Positions 8,649 through 19,047 of a stretch of DNA of 64,000 nt are shown piece by piece (position 1 is the stretch's first letter; every line of letters starts with the position of its first letter). The DNA is from an uncultured Bacteroides sp. Its GTDB lineage: Bacteria; Bacteroidota; Bacteroidia; Bacteroidales; Bacteroidaceae. The notes below the pieces were generated by a model. It was given only the letters and a program-made list of their open reading frames with translations, had not been told where the DNA came from and made no database searches. The translations under genes were made by a program, and so were the position numbers. The stretch spans positions 1-64,000 of the forward strand of contig CAMAFR010000006.1 in NCBI GenBank assembly GCA_945833835.1, written 5' to 3'.

Positions 8649-11600
8649 TTAAAATCCCATTTCTACGCCGAAGGTGTACGTCTTGGCTTTCGGATAAGCC
8701 GAATAGTCGAAGCCTCGTGTCATGGCCGAGTTGCGGGTAGACACTTCGGGGTCATATCCGGTGTAGCGGGTCCAGGTCCACAGGTTCTGTGCACTGACGT
8801 ACAGCCGCAGTGACGACAATCCCCACCGTCGGAGCAGTTTGTCGGGGAAACGATAGCCCAGCTGCACGTTCTTCAGGCGGAGGAAGGAGGCATCTTCCAC
8901 TTCCCGGCTGGTGTGGATGCTGCTCAGGCCGCGGTTCACCGCCCACAGGTAGTTGGTGTAGTTGCCTTCGGTAATGGTGCCGTCTTCGTTCACCGTGCGG
9001 GGAGTCCAGTGGTCTTTCACGGTGGCCAGCTGGTTGATGTGCCGTCCGTCCAGACTCTCCAGTTTCACCCGGTTGTAATTGATGACATCATTGCCGTAGG
9101 ACCATTGGAAGAAGACACTCAGGTCGAAGCCGCGCCATTCGAAGTTGTTGGTGAAACCGCCGGTATGGATGGGCAGGCCGTGGCCAATGACCGTCTGGTC
9201 TTCTGCCGTCACCTTGCCGTCGCCGTTCAGGTCCTTCAGTTTGGGGTCACCCGGCTGTATGTTGGCGCGTTCGTTGGTGTTGTTGGGTATCTCGGGTTTC
9301 AGCACGAACACTCCCGGAGACACTTCGTTGAAATCCTCGTACTGGTAGACACCGTCGTAAACGTATCCGTACATTTCAGACAGCGGGGAGCCCACCTTAC
9401 AGATGTAAAGGTCGGCGATGCTCGGATAGCGGATGCCTGCCTTCCGGCTGAGCTGTCCGTCAGAGAGGGCGGTAATCTCGTTCTTGTTGAAAGCGATGTT
9501 GAAGCTGGAAGTCCACTTCAGCCGTTTCTTGCTGCCAGGCAGAATGGTGGCGTTCAATGTGATTTCAAGACCCTTGTTGTTGATGCTGCCCACGTTCTGC
9601 TGTACTTGTGAGAAACCGATGGAGGGGGGCACATCAGCATAGAGCAACAAATCTTTGGTATCCTTATTATAGAGGTCTACGCTACCGCTGATGCGGTTGT
9701 TGAACAGCCCGAAGTCCAACCCCACGTTCGTCTGGTAAGTGGTCTCCCACTTCAGGTCCTTGTTGGCTATCTGCATCAGGTAGATGGCGGGGGTCATGCT
9801 GTTGCTGAAGGCATAGTTCAGTTTGCCGGAGTAGAGCAGGTTCGAGGGGTAGTTCTCTTGGGTGGCGTTGTTGCCTGTGGCACCCCAGCCTGCGCGCAGC
9901 TTCAGGTTGCTGAGCCAGGAGTTGGTCTTGGCCATGAAGCTCTCGTCGGAGATGCGCCATGCGGCGGAGGCTGAGGGGAAGTAGCCCCATTTGTGATAGA
10001 CGAACCGCGATGTACCATCGGCACGCATGGTGGCGGTGAGGAGGTAGCGCGATTTCCAGTCGTAGTTGAAGCGGGCGAAGAACGACACCATGTTGTTCTT
10101 CACGTTGTTGGCGGTGAGGCTGAGGGCTGTGCCTTCGTCGATGCCCCAGAAGCCGATGTTGTCCCACGGTACCATGACCGATTTGGCACCGAGGTTGGAA
10201 ATCTCCTGGCTCGACAATGACGCACCCAGCATACCGTTGAGGTTGTGGCTGTTGAGGCGTTTCTTGTAGGTCAGGGTGTATTCGTTCGACCAGCTGTTCC
10301 ATTCCTTGTAATTGAAGCTGCCGTTGGTGCGTGACGAGGAATAGGCCGGGTCGCCGTAGTAGGTGTCCTTGTTGTAGAAGTTCTGGTCGCGCACTTCGCG
10401 CCACGTATAGGCGAAGGTCATTTTCAGCACAAGGTCCTTGAGCAGGGTCCAGTTCAGGTAGGTGTTGAGGCTGAGCTGGCGGTTGCGCGATTTAGTAAAC
10501 GTGTTCTCGATGGTCTTCACCGGGTTGTAGGGGTACGTGCCGCCGTTGTTGTCGGTAATGTCTTCCAAATCGTCGGTGGAGCGGAACTTCAGCGGTCGGT
10601 AGGCTAAAACCTGGTAAAGGAAATACTGGGTGGACTGTCCGTCCCCTTGGGAGGGAGCCGAGCCGGTGGACATATTGTTGGCGAAGTTCACACTGCCGCC
10701 GAATTTGAGGTTCTTGCCCAGTTGCTGGTCGAGGGTGAGGCGTGCCTTCAGACTCTCGTAAGAGGACTGGATAATGGTTCCCTGCTGGTTGTAGTACGAA
10801 ATGCTGGAGCTATATTTGGTTGTTTTTGTGCCGCCGGTCAGGGCCACGTGATGGTTGGTCATCGGCGCATTGCGGAAGACCAGGTCCTGCCAGTTGGTGG
10901 AGGTGCGCTGGTCGTAGTCATCGATGGTCTGATAGCGTCCCAACGCCTCGTCGTAGCTGAAGTAAGTCTTGTTCATTTCATCGGCGGTCAGGATTTCCTG
11001 CTGGAGTTCCACGAAGTCCCTGCCTTGCAGCAGTTGCAGGAATTTGGGCCGTGTCTGATAGGCCACGTAACCGTTGTAGGTGACGCGCGGCGCACTTTCG
11101 GAACCGCGTTTGGTCGTGATGATGATGACACCATTGGCGCCCCGTGCACCATAGATGGCGGTGGCCGACGCATCTTTCAGCACATCGATGGATTCGATGT
11201 CGTTCGGGTTGATGGCAGCGGCATTGGCATCCTCGGTGGCAAAGCCGTCGATGACGTAGAGAGGCGTACCGTCGGACACATCAGAGATGGTGTTGCTGCC
11301 TCGTATCACGATGTTGGCCTCTTGCCCCGGCTGTCCGTCGCCAGAGACGACTTGCACACCTGCCACTCGTCCGCCCAGAGCCTGGTCGAACGAGGCGACA
11401 GGGGCTTTGTTCAGTTCGTCCAAATCAACTTTCTCCACCGAACCGGTCAGGTCGCTTTTCTTCACGGTAGCATAGCCGATGGCCACCACTTCGTTCATCA
11501 TCACCCCGTCTTCTTTCAGGGTGATGTTGAAGTCACGTTGTTTGCCCACCTTTATTTCTTGTGTGGCATAACCGATGAAGGACACTACCAGTACAGCCTG

Positions 11601-11669
11601 CTCGTTGGGGACAGTCAGCTGGAAAATACCGCCCATGTCGGTGGAGGTGGAGAAAGAATCATTCAGCAC
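8649..11669 (-). pseudogene. SusC-family TonB-dependent transporter, 5'-truncated
   Basis: The open frame gives 1006 residues from a GTG at 11669. It contains most of the carboxypeptidase-D-like N-terminal domain, a TonB-box-like segment (MMNEVVAIGY), the plug (VIDGFAT, DVLKDASATAIYG) and the full beta-barrel ending in the aromatic terminus TFGVEMGF. Missing are the signal peptide and the first strands of the N-terminal domain: a normal SusC would have about 40-60 more residues. In-frame codons continue only to a stop at 11709-11711 and contain no signal peptide. Exactly there begins the divergent regulator gene, also truncated. As shown, the protein could not reach the outer membrane. The rest is intact, which fits a very recent deletion or an assembly error. 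Confidence 0.85.
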
Positions 11670-14600
11670 ACTGACACAGCATCCGGCGGCGGCTATCTGT
11701 TTCGACCGTCAGCTCTACATGGCTTCGGCCAACAAGGTGTATGCCTATAACGGGCGGCAGTTCGAACTCTATTGTGAGCTGCCCGATGCAAACGGCCGCA
11801 TCTTTTCGCTGGCATCGAGCAACGACTCACTGATGATAGGCACGGAGGGACATGGTCTGTACGTGTTCGGCAGGGGCACCCGGTCATGGGGACATCCGTT
11901 ACAGGAAGGCAAGATTGGAGATATTTTCAAAGACAGTAAAGGTCGTTACTGGCTGTCTACTTGGGAAGACGGACTGTACTGTCTGGAGGGGGACCGTCTG
12001 CGCCATTATACCCACCGGAGCACCGACCCTTCCACCCTCAATGCCGATTTCGTCCGCCTCTGTCGCGAAGACCAGCAGGGCAATCTGTGGGTAGGCACGT
12101 TCAAGGGCTTGTGCCGCTACCTGCCCCAGTCGGACACGTTCGCTTCCGTATCTTCCTTGAGCATCAATGACGAGCTGCCTACCCATTCGGTGTGGAGCTT
12201 GTTGGCGGACAGTCAGGGTTCGTTGTGGGTAGGTACCTATTTCGGCGGCGTCAGCTATTTCAATCCCCGATTAGAGATGTACAAGCACTACCGTATGCGT
12301 GAAAAAGGGGAATTGGGGGGGCTAAGTTTTCCGGTGATAGGCCAAATGACGGAGGACGACCGGCATAATTTATGGATTTGCACCGAGGGCGGTGGGCTGA
12401 ACCAGCTGGACCGCACGACCGGCAAGTTCACGTGGTACCGCCATTCGTCCGACCCTCACAGCATTTCGCACGACAATGTGAAATCGCTCTACTACGACCG
12501 CGAGCGGGAGGTGTTGTGGGTAGGGACACATTTGGGAGGCTTGAACAAGCTGGATCTGCGGACCCGGCGGTTCACCCGTTACAGTTATAAAAAGGAGGGC
12601 AGGGCGGTGGATAAGGCCAACATCATTTGTGCCATCCAGCCTTACCGGAACACGTTGCTGCTGGCCACCCATGATGGGGTGCTCCAGTTCGACATTGACA
12701 GCGGTACGTTCACCCCTTTGTTCAAAAGCGGACAGGAAGGAGCCATCATCTCGTTGGCCCTTGACCTGAAGATAGACCGTAACGGGCTGTTGTGGATTTC
12801 GGGAGTGGAGAAGGGAGCCTACTCTTACGACTTCGCCACCCGCCGTCTGCGCCTGTACACGCATCATCCCTCGAAACCCTCCAGCCTGAGCAGCAACGGT
12901 GTGAATTGCATGTATCTGGACGGGCAGCAACATTTGTGGCTTTGTATGAGCGAGAGCGGACTGGACCGCTATCATGACGAATCGGATGATTTCAGCAATT
13001 ACAATGAGCGTCGGAATGACCTCCAAAGCGATTGTGTGTACGGGGCCTGCTCCCTCTCGCCGGATCACCTGCTGCTTATCACCGAAAGCGGTATGTCGAA
13101 CCTTGACCTCCGCACCGGGATGGCGCGGAATTACGATGTGCAGTCGGGTATGCCGCTGAGTGGCATTAACCAGAATGCCATTTACCGCACTGCCGACGGT
13201 GAAGTGTTTATCGGCGGAACAGACGGGCTGGTTTCTTTCCGGCCCGATGATCTGGCCTTGCGACCGGCCAGCTACACCATCTTCCCTTACCGGCTCTTCA
13301 TTCAGGACCGGCCGGTGGAGGTGGGGGATGAAACCGGCATCCTGCAGAAGGCCCTGTCCAAGACTCCGGCCATCCGACTCAAAGCCAGCCAGAATATGTT
13401 CAGCATCCAGTATGCCATGACCGACTATGTGCCCATGAGCCGTAACAATCTGCAATACAAGCTGGAACCTTTTTCTGACAGCTGGACAACCCTTGCGGGC
13501 GGACGGCGCATCACCTATACGAACTTGAATCCCGGCCGATATACTTTGTTGGTCAGAGCCGTGGCACCTGTCGGTGGACAGCCGGTCGTCAGTCGTCTTT
13601 CGATTGAAATCCTGCCGCCGCTGTATGCCACTTGGTGGGCCTGGTTGCTCTATGTCGTGGTGGCCGGCATCATCGGATACAGTCTGGTGAGGGTCTACAA
13701 GCACCGCATCCGGTTGCAGACGGAATTGAAGTACGAACGGAAACACATAGAGGATGTGGAAGCCCTGAACCAGAACAAGCTGCGCTTCTTCACCAATATC
13801 TCCCATGAGTTCCGGCTGCCGTTGACGTTGATTATCGGACAGATGGAGATGCTGTTGCAGATGCGCAACATTCCGTCGGCGGTGTATAACCGGATTCACA
13901 GTGTCTACCGCAACGGTGTGCAGCTGCAGGAGCTGATTACCGAACTGCTTGATTTCCGTAAGCAGGAGCAGGGGCACATGCGTATCCGGGTGGCCGAGCA
14001 GAACATCGTGGGCTTCCTTTACGACAATTACCTGCTTTTCCACAGCTATGCCTTGCACCGTAAAATCAACTTCAAGTTCAACAAGTCCAATGATGTCATA
14101 CAGGTGTGGTACGACACCAAACAGCTCCAGAAGGTGCTCAACAACTTGTTGTCGAACGCCTTCAAGTACACGCCGGACGGAGGGGAGATTGCGCTGTCGG
14201 TGCGGAAGGGGAGCAACCAGATGGTGGTCATTGAGGTGTCCGACAGCGGCTGCGGCATTGAAGGCAAGGATCTGGACAAGATTTTCGACCGCTTCTACCA
14301 GACCGACCACAGCATGGTGTCGCCCATTGAAGGCGTAGGCGTGGGGCTGGCACTGACCAAAGGCATTGTAGAGTTGCACCACGGTACCATCGAGGTGTAT
14401 AGCGAGCTCGGCGAGGGCAGTACGTTCACCATACGCTTGCCGTTGGGCAAGGAGGCTTTTGCAGCCGAAGAGCTGGTGGGCGATGAGGTGCGGCATCCGT
14501 CTGTGGAGCAGCAGGTGCTGTTCGAACAGATGGAGGAAGAGGCGCGGCCCGATCAGGAGCAAGAATTGGCCCGTAAGATACTGGTGGTGGAAGACGAGGC

Positions 14601-15324
14601 GGAGCTGTTGCAGATGCTGGTCGGTATTTTTGCTCCTTATTATCAGGTACTGACGGCAGTCAACGGCGAGCAGGCCTGGGAAACGGTCGTGAATGCTCTG
14701 CCCGACATCGTGCTGGCCGACGTGGTGATACCCGGCATTTCGGGCATGGAGCTGTGCAAGCGTATCAAAGAGAACAGGAATACATGCCACATCCCGATTA
14801 TGCTGCTCACGGGCCGCACGGCCACGGCACACAAGCTGGAGGGACTGAAGGCGGGGGCCGATGACTATGTCACCAAACCCTTTGAGGTCAATGTGCTGTT
14901 GTCCCGCTGCCGTAATCTGGTCAATAACCGCATCCTGCTGCAAGAAAAGTACAGCAAGCAGCCGCTGAAGTCGAATCCGATGTTTGCCATCACTCTGGCG
15001 GATAAGGAATTCATGGACCGGGCGATGCAGCTGATAGAGGACAATCTGGACAAGGCGGAGTTCAGTGTGGACCAGTTTGCCCGGGAGATGAGTGTCTCGC
15101 GCACGAAGCTTTATGCCAAGGTGAAGGCCATCACCAACCAGACTCCGAACGAACTGATTCTGAGTATGCGCATGAAGAAGGCGGCGGTGATGCTGAAGGA
15201 GCATCCTGAGTTGAGCATTGCAGAAATCTCCGACAAATTGGGATTCTGTTCGCCACGCTATTTCTCCCGCTGTTTCAAGGACAAGTTCAATGTCTCGCCG
15301 CAGGTCTACCGCCGGGGAGAGTGA
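11575..15324 (+). pseudogene. hybrid two-component system regulator (HTCS), 5'-truncated
   Basis: The open frame has 1249 residues, but about the first 36 are just antisense susC. Recognisable HTCS sequence starts near residue 38. Order: beta-propeller sensor (to about 580, with LWVGT-type repeats), Y_Y_Y domain (about 590-670), one membrane segment (about 685-707), histidine kinase with H744 in ISHEF, ATPase motifs (NAFKYTPDGG, DSGCGIEG), receiver domain with phospho-acceptor D1049 (VLADVVIPG), and C-terminal AraC-type helix-turn-helix. HTCS proteins sense oligosaccharides in the periplasm and activate their adjacent PUL. The signal peptide and first propeller blades are missing, so the sensor could not be exported as the sequence stands. 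All downstream domains are intact. The stop is 15 nt from the convergent beta-helix gene. Confidence 0.88.
11668..11700. other. abnormal head-to-head junction; PUL promoter region missing
   Basis: SusC-like coding sequence ends (going upstream) at about 11670-11682 and regulator-like coding sequence begins at about 11685-11700 on the opposite strand. Nothing lies between them. Divergent susC/regulator pairs normally have both complete 5' ends and an intergenic region with promoters; here there is no room for any promoter and neither gene has a signal peptide. I infer loss of several hundred bases in one event; the exact size cannot be seen. Confidence 0.75.
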
Positions 15325-15325
15325 A

Positions 15326-15350
15326 CCGGGCGGGTGGCCCTATAGCCCGG
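15326..15350. terminator. short hairpin between convergent genes
   Basis: CCGGGC at 15326-15331 pairs with GCCCGG at 15345-15350. It lies between the HTCS stop and the last codons of the convergent beta-helix gene. No T-run is present, so the terminator function is tentative. Confidence 0.3.
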
Positions 15351-17913
15351 AATAGGCAATGCGCAGGTAGTGGAACAGGGTGATGCTTTCGCCCGGTGCC
15401 GAACCGGTATGCTGAATGCAGAAACCGCCTTGGCCGGTAGGGGTGATGGGGGCGGAGAGGTCTACCGTAGGCCGGACATTCGGGTTGGGATGTGGACCGC
15501 CTGCCCTTGCGGTCGTGGTCTCGGCATGAGCCGTCAGGCGGTTGCCGGTGGCAGACAGGCGGATGGTGCAACCGGTCAGATAGCAACTGGTGCTGATGGG
15601 TTCACTGATGGGGGCTACCTGCCCGTTGGTATATTCCACCAGTACGAAATCCACCGCATCGCTGTACTTGGTGGTACGAACGATGCGCAGTCCATATCCG
15701 CTCAAGGTCTGTGTGTCGAATTTCAGGCAGATGTCCATATATTGGCCGGTGGGGCTGCCGAATCCCTGTCCCGCCGTTTTTGCCGGGTCTACCCGTAAGA
15801 TGACTTCCATATCTCCGTAGGCACCGGCCAGCGGCGTGAAGCGCATACGCGCACCCCGGCGGTTTTGGTACACGCCGGTACCGAGGGCGTTGTTGATGCC
15901 CGGTCCGTACACCCAAAAATCGTCTGCCGGATTGTCTGCCGGCCAAACGTATGCCTGTGTGTCTGCGGGTTTGTATCCGTCGAACGTCCACAGCCCCGGA
16001 GCCGTTACCGGCTGGTTGGCACAGGGAAAATTCCGGAAATCGGTCTCGAACACCTGTGATGCTTGTACCTCGTCGGCCCGTACCGGTGAGGCGGTGGCCA
16101 CGGTCTGCCCAGGACCGGGCAGGCAACGCAGGTGCTTGGGCTGTATGGTGGCAATGAGGTAATAGCCGATGTCCTCACGGGTCAGCCGGTAAGCAGTCTC
16201 GGGAGTTCCGAGGCGTGATACGGCAACGGTATATTTGCGGGTGCCTTCGGGGTCCACCGATTTGTACCAGGTGATGACCGATTCGTCCGCCCGTCCCTGC
16301 AGGTCGAGCCGGTAGTGCAGGCGGGCCACGCCGTTTGTCAGCGTCAACCGCGGAGCTTCCGTGAAGGCCGGGGCTTCCAGATAATCGGGGATGACGGTCA
16401 GTTCGGCGGCTCCTTCCAGTCCGTCGTCTGTATAAGCCATGACGCTGAACTGTTTCGGCTGGTCTGTGTGCAGGGTCGGAGTGACGGTACATTCATAGCC
16501 CACGTCTGTCGAGAGCCGGGCATACGTTTCGCAGCCCGGCTGTATTTTCCATCGTACCGGGACGTTGTCCAGCGGATGGTTGGCGTGTCGTTGGACCGTG
16601 GCCTTCAGGCGGAGCGGTGTCCCGCCCGTCTGAAGAGTTGCTGCCAGCGGTGTCACAGACAGGCAGGTCGCCATGTCCGCATAGTTCTTGCCGTCCCGTC
16701 GGCCGAGGGCCTCAATGACCGGACGTACATGGAGGGGATCCCAGTCATCGTCTCCCCTCAACAAGTTGTATGTATTGTAGATTACGCTGTCTTCGTCAGT
16801 AGTCAGCCGGAAGGCTTTGAGCTGTTCCTTCTGCTCCAGGCACACCGTGTTGTAGGGCTTTTCGGCCCCGATGACGTAGGGCTGTCCGTCCATCGTCACC
16901 TGGTGCTGGTAGCAGCGCAGCCAGTCGGTCGGGGTGTGGGTCCAGCCGGCATAGAGTGGCCGCCCCACATGATAGCGGCAGTCGATGATGCTGAGCGGTC
17001 CTACCGCCTTGCAGAAATACTGGTGCCGCTCGTCGTGGCAGACTGTGAAGTCGCAGTTCAGAAACACCGCACCGCTCTTGTCGCTGCACCAGAAAGGGCG
17101 TGCTCCCCAGAAGTCGAGCGTGCAGTTCAGATATACGCCTGTTCCAGTCAAGGCATCGTCTGTGCTTTCCATGTGGCAGTGGTCAAACAAGATGCGCCTG
17201 GCTCCGTTCAGCGGATTCATGTTCAGCCGGCTGATGAAGCGCACGTTTTGTGCCACTACCTTGTCACCGTGGCAGTAGGCTACGTGTGCCTGGGTTATGG
17301 AGGACATCCGTTTCTCCCGACCCAGTTCTTTCTTGAGCGGGTAGTCGAGGTCCACATTGCAGAAATTGCCCATCGTAAGGTTTTTGACCAGCAGCCCGTC
17401 TCCCCAAAAATCGAACATGGTGAAGTTGCCGATGGCTCCTTGCGCCTGTCCCCGCCGGGCAGCCAGTACGGTGTTCTCGGGATGGCTGTTGAGCCCGATG
17501 AGGTGCAGGTAGTCGCATCTGACTACCAGTCCGAACGGTTCGCGCCCGTCTTTCCCGGTGCGGATGCCGGGGTCATCGGGGTCGTCTATCCAGTACACGT
17601 ATGGTGCGATGTAGACGCGCATGGGGTCGGCCGCAGTGCCTGGGGTCAGGTGTGCCGCCGCTTGATGGAAACTATTGAAAACATACTCATGCCGGCCGGC
17701 TTCCTCGTCCGTCAGTTGTCCGTCTACGAAAAACGCTTTCGGTCCCAGTACGATCTCCTCGCCTGCATAGCGGATGCGGTCGCCTGTAAAGACTATCGGC
17801 TGTGTGGCATCCAGGCTCCGGTACTCTGTCGGCGTGCGTTGTGCGGAAGCCAACATGGCCATCCAGAGGAGGATACAGAAGAGCAGTGGCAGGCGAAGCG
17901 TTTTCATAGGCAT
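15340..17913 (-). CDS. large secreted beta-helix protein, pectinesterase/lyase-like, with Ig-like domains
   Basis: 857 residues with a Sec signal peptide (cleavage after about residue 25; a second ATG two codons in, at 17907, is also possible). Residues about 105-370 form a right-handed beta-helix. The order of motifs, HGDKVVAQNVRFISR then DHCHMESTDDALTG, parallels the pectin methylesterase core, but the YQDT and VDFIFG signatures of CE8 are not there. About 430-640 hold Ig-like segments. The last 200 residues resemble a concanavalin/jelly-roll module. No lipobox: probably periplasmic or secreted. Its place beside the PUL regulator argues for a pectin-backbone enzyme. The catalytic class is unresolved; a polysaccharide lyase or an esterase are both open. 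Confidence 0.55.
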   Translation of the reverse strand: MPMKTLRLPLLFCILLWMAMLASAQRTPTEYRSLDATQPIVFTGDRIRYAGEEIVLGPKAFFVDGQLTDEEAGRHEYVFNSFHQAAAHLTPGTAADPMRVYIAPYVYWIDDPDDPGIRTGKDGREPFGLVVRCDYLHLIGLNSHPENTVLAARRGQAQGAIGNFTMFDFWGDGLLVKNLTMGNFCNVDLDYPLKKELGREKRMSSITQAHVAYCHGDKVVAQNVRFISRLNMNPLNGARRILFDHCHMESTDDALTGTGVYLNCTLDFWGARPFWCSDKSGAVFLNCDFTVCHDERHQYFCKAVGPLSIIDCRYHVGRPLYAGWTHTPTDWLRCYQHQVTMDGQPYVIGAEKPYNTVCLEQKEQLKAFRLTTDEDSVIYNTYNLLRGDDDWDPLHVRPVIEALGRRDGKNYADMATCLSVTPLAATLQTGGTPLRLKATVQRHANHPLDNVPVRWKIQPGCETYARLSTDVGYECTVTPTLHTDQPKQFSVMAYTDDGLEGAAELTVIPDYLEAPAFTEAPRLTLTNGVARLHYRLDLQGRADESVITWYKSVDPEGTRKYTVAVSRLGTPETAYRLTREDIGYYLIATIQPKHLRCLPGPGQTVATASPVRADEVQASQVFETDFRNFPCANQPVTAPGLWTFDGYKPADTQAYVWPADNPADDFWVYGPGINNALGTGVYQNRRGARMRFTPLAGAYGDMEVILRVDPAKTAGQGFGSPTGQYMDICLKFDTQTLSGYGLRIVRTTKYSDAVDFVLVEYTNGQVAPISEPISTSCYLTGCTIRLSATGNRLTAHAETTTARAGGPHPNPNVRPTVDLSAPITPTGQGGFCIQHTGSAPGESITLFHYLRIAYSGL

Positions 17914-17998
17914 ATTGTTGGGTTTTGACAGAGAGCAAAATTACGTTTCGCCGACGAACGGGGTGTGCAAAAATCAGCCCAAGAGGGTAAAGAATTGT

Positions 17999-18781
17999 TC
18001 AAGTTGCGGGAACACGGTCGGCCTCCGCTTTCTGCCGGATGTCTTGTAGGACAAGTCCGCCCAGCATACACCCGAAGATGGCCGTGATGTGCATCAAGCT
18101 CCCGTTGATTTGCGCTTTCCGTGCGCTCCAGCTGTCGCCGCTGTCGGGTGTCGCGGCTGCGGGAGCCAATCCCCGGTTAGGCAGCAGCTCTTCGCTGAAC
18201 ACACATTTGAACTTCTTGGCGGGGAACTGCCCGGATTTCTTGAACTTCCGCCGCAGGGCGGCTCCCAGCGGACATCCTTTCACTTTCCAGAATTCGGCTA
18301 CCTGGATGCGGGTAGGGTCCATCTTCAAGGCGGCTCCCATGGAGGAGAAGAAGACAGCCGGGGTGCTGCAGGCGTGCAGGATGAGCTGTGCCTTGTTCTC
18401 CAGACTGTCAATGGCATCCACCACGTAGTCTGTGCGTTCTATGCCGAACGATGGGGCGGTGTCTGTATCGTAAGCCCGTTGCAGGGCCGTGATGTCTGCG
18501 GCGGGATTGATGTCCAGCAGCCGGCGGCGGAGCGCCTCTACTTTCACCTCGCCGATGGTGCGGGTGGTGGCCATCAGCTGGCGGTTGACGTTACTGGCGC
18601 ATACACGGTCAGAATCGACCAGCGTGAGGTGGCGTATGCCGGAGCGTACCAATGTCTCGGCACACCAGCTGCCCACGCCGCCCACGCCAAACAGTATGAC
18701 GCTTCTCTCGGCGATGGCTTCCATGACTGCCGTGCCCAGCAGCCGTTCGGCACGGTCGAACAGTTCTTTTTCAGTATTCAT
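17999..18781 (-). CDS. tcdA: tRNA threonylcarbamoyladenosine dehydratase
   Basis: 260 residues of the ThiF/MoeB/HesA family. The nucleotide-binding GVGGVGSWCAE motif is at about 33-43, followed by LVDSDRVCASNVNRQ and VVDAIDS. Length and motif pattern fit TcdA (CsdL), which cyclises t6A to ct6A at position 37 of ANN-decoding tRNAs using ATP. It is cytoplasmic and a housekeeping gene, unrelated to the flanking pectin genes. A TACTTTTG box on the minus strand (18811-18818) sits 30 nt before the ATG. Confidence 0.88.
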   Translation of the reverse strand: MNTEKELFDRAERLLGTAVMEAIAERSVILFGVGGVGSWCAETLVRSGIRHLTLVDSDRVCASNVNRQLMATTRTIGEVKVEALRRRLLDINPAADITALQRAYDTDTAPSFGIERTDYVVDAIDSLENKAQLILHACSTPAVFFSSMGAALKMDPTRIQVAEFWKVKGCPLGAALRRKFKKSGQFPAKKFKCVFSEELLPNRGLAPAAATPDSGDSWSARKAQINGSLMHITAIFGCMLGGLVLQDIRQKAEADRVPAT

Positions 18782-18810
18782 ACGATAGGGTTGTTTCTTG
18801 GTTGGTGCTG

Positions 18811-18818
18811 CAAAAGTA
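18811..18818 (-). promoter_or_regulatory. -7 element of tcdA promoter
   Basis: Reads TACTTTTG on the minus strand, a full match to the Bacteroides -7 consensus TAnnTTTG. It is about 30 nt upstream of the tcdA start codon. No TTTG box is found at the usual distance. Confidence 0.5.
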
Positions 18819-19002
18819 ATGAAAAACGGCGAAACTGCATGAAGCCTTCCGTTCTCTCTGACCGGCTGTGGAGGCTGTGGATCCTCCTTTTACAAATGGC
18901 CTCGATGGTGAAACCGCGCCTGGAACACCGGTAAGGAGGGCAGGAAATGGACAGACCCCTTAAAATAAGAAACAGAAAAGGTGGAAAGTAAAAAAATTAT
19001 CT

Positions 19003-19010
19003 TACATTTG
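19003..19010 (+). promoter_or_regulatory. -7 element of the nucleotidyltransferase gene
   Basis: TACATTTG matches TAnnTTTG and ends 37 nt before the ATG at 19048. The -33 TTTG box is not evident. Confidence 0.5.
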
Positions 19011-19047
19011 CAGGACAGTTTAATATCAATCCATAAAACTACGCATT

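Noticed and set aside
11575..11711. Invertible-promoter or shufflon explanation of the susC/HTCS junction
   Set aside because: I found no inverted repeats at the junction and no recombinase gene in the window; kept only as a remote alternative to deletion or misassembly.
12370..15204. Open frame of 944 codons on the minus strand
   Set aside because: It is antisense to the intact kinase, receiver and sensor domains of the HTCS gene and shows no protein family features; long antisense frames are common in GC-rich genes.
16315..17928. Open frame of 537 codons on the plus strand
   Set aside because: Antisense to the beta-helix gene, which has a signal peptide and a clear fold pattern on the other strand.
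18839..18934. 31-codon hydrophobic frame between tcdA and the nucleotidyltransferase gene
   Set aside because: No promoter box or hairpin belongs to it, unlike the unit behind gyrB; probably chance.
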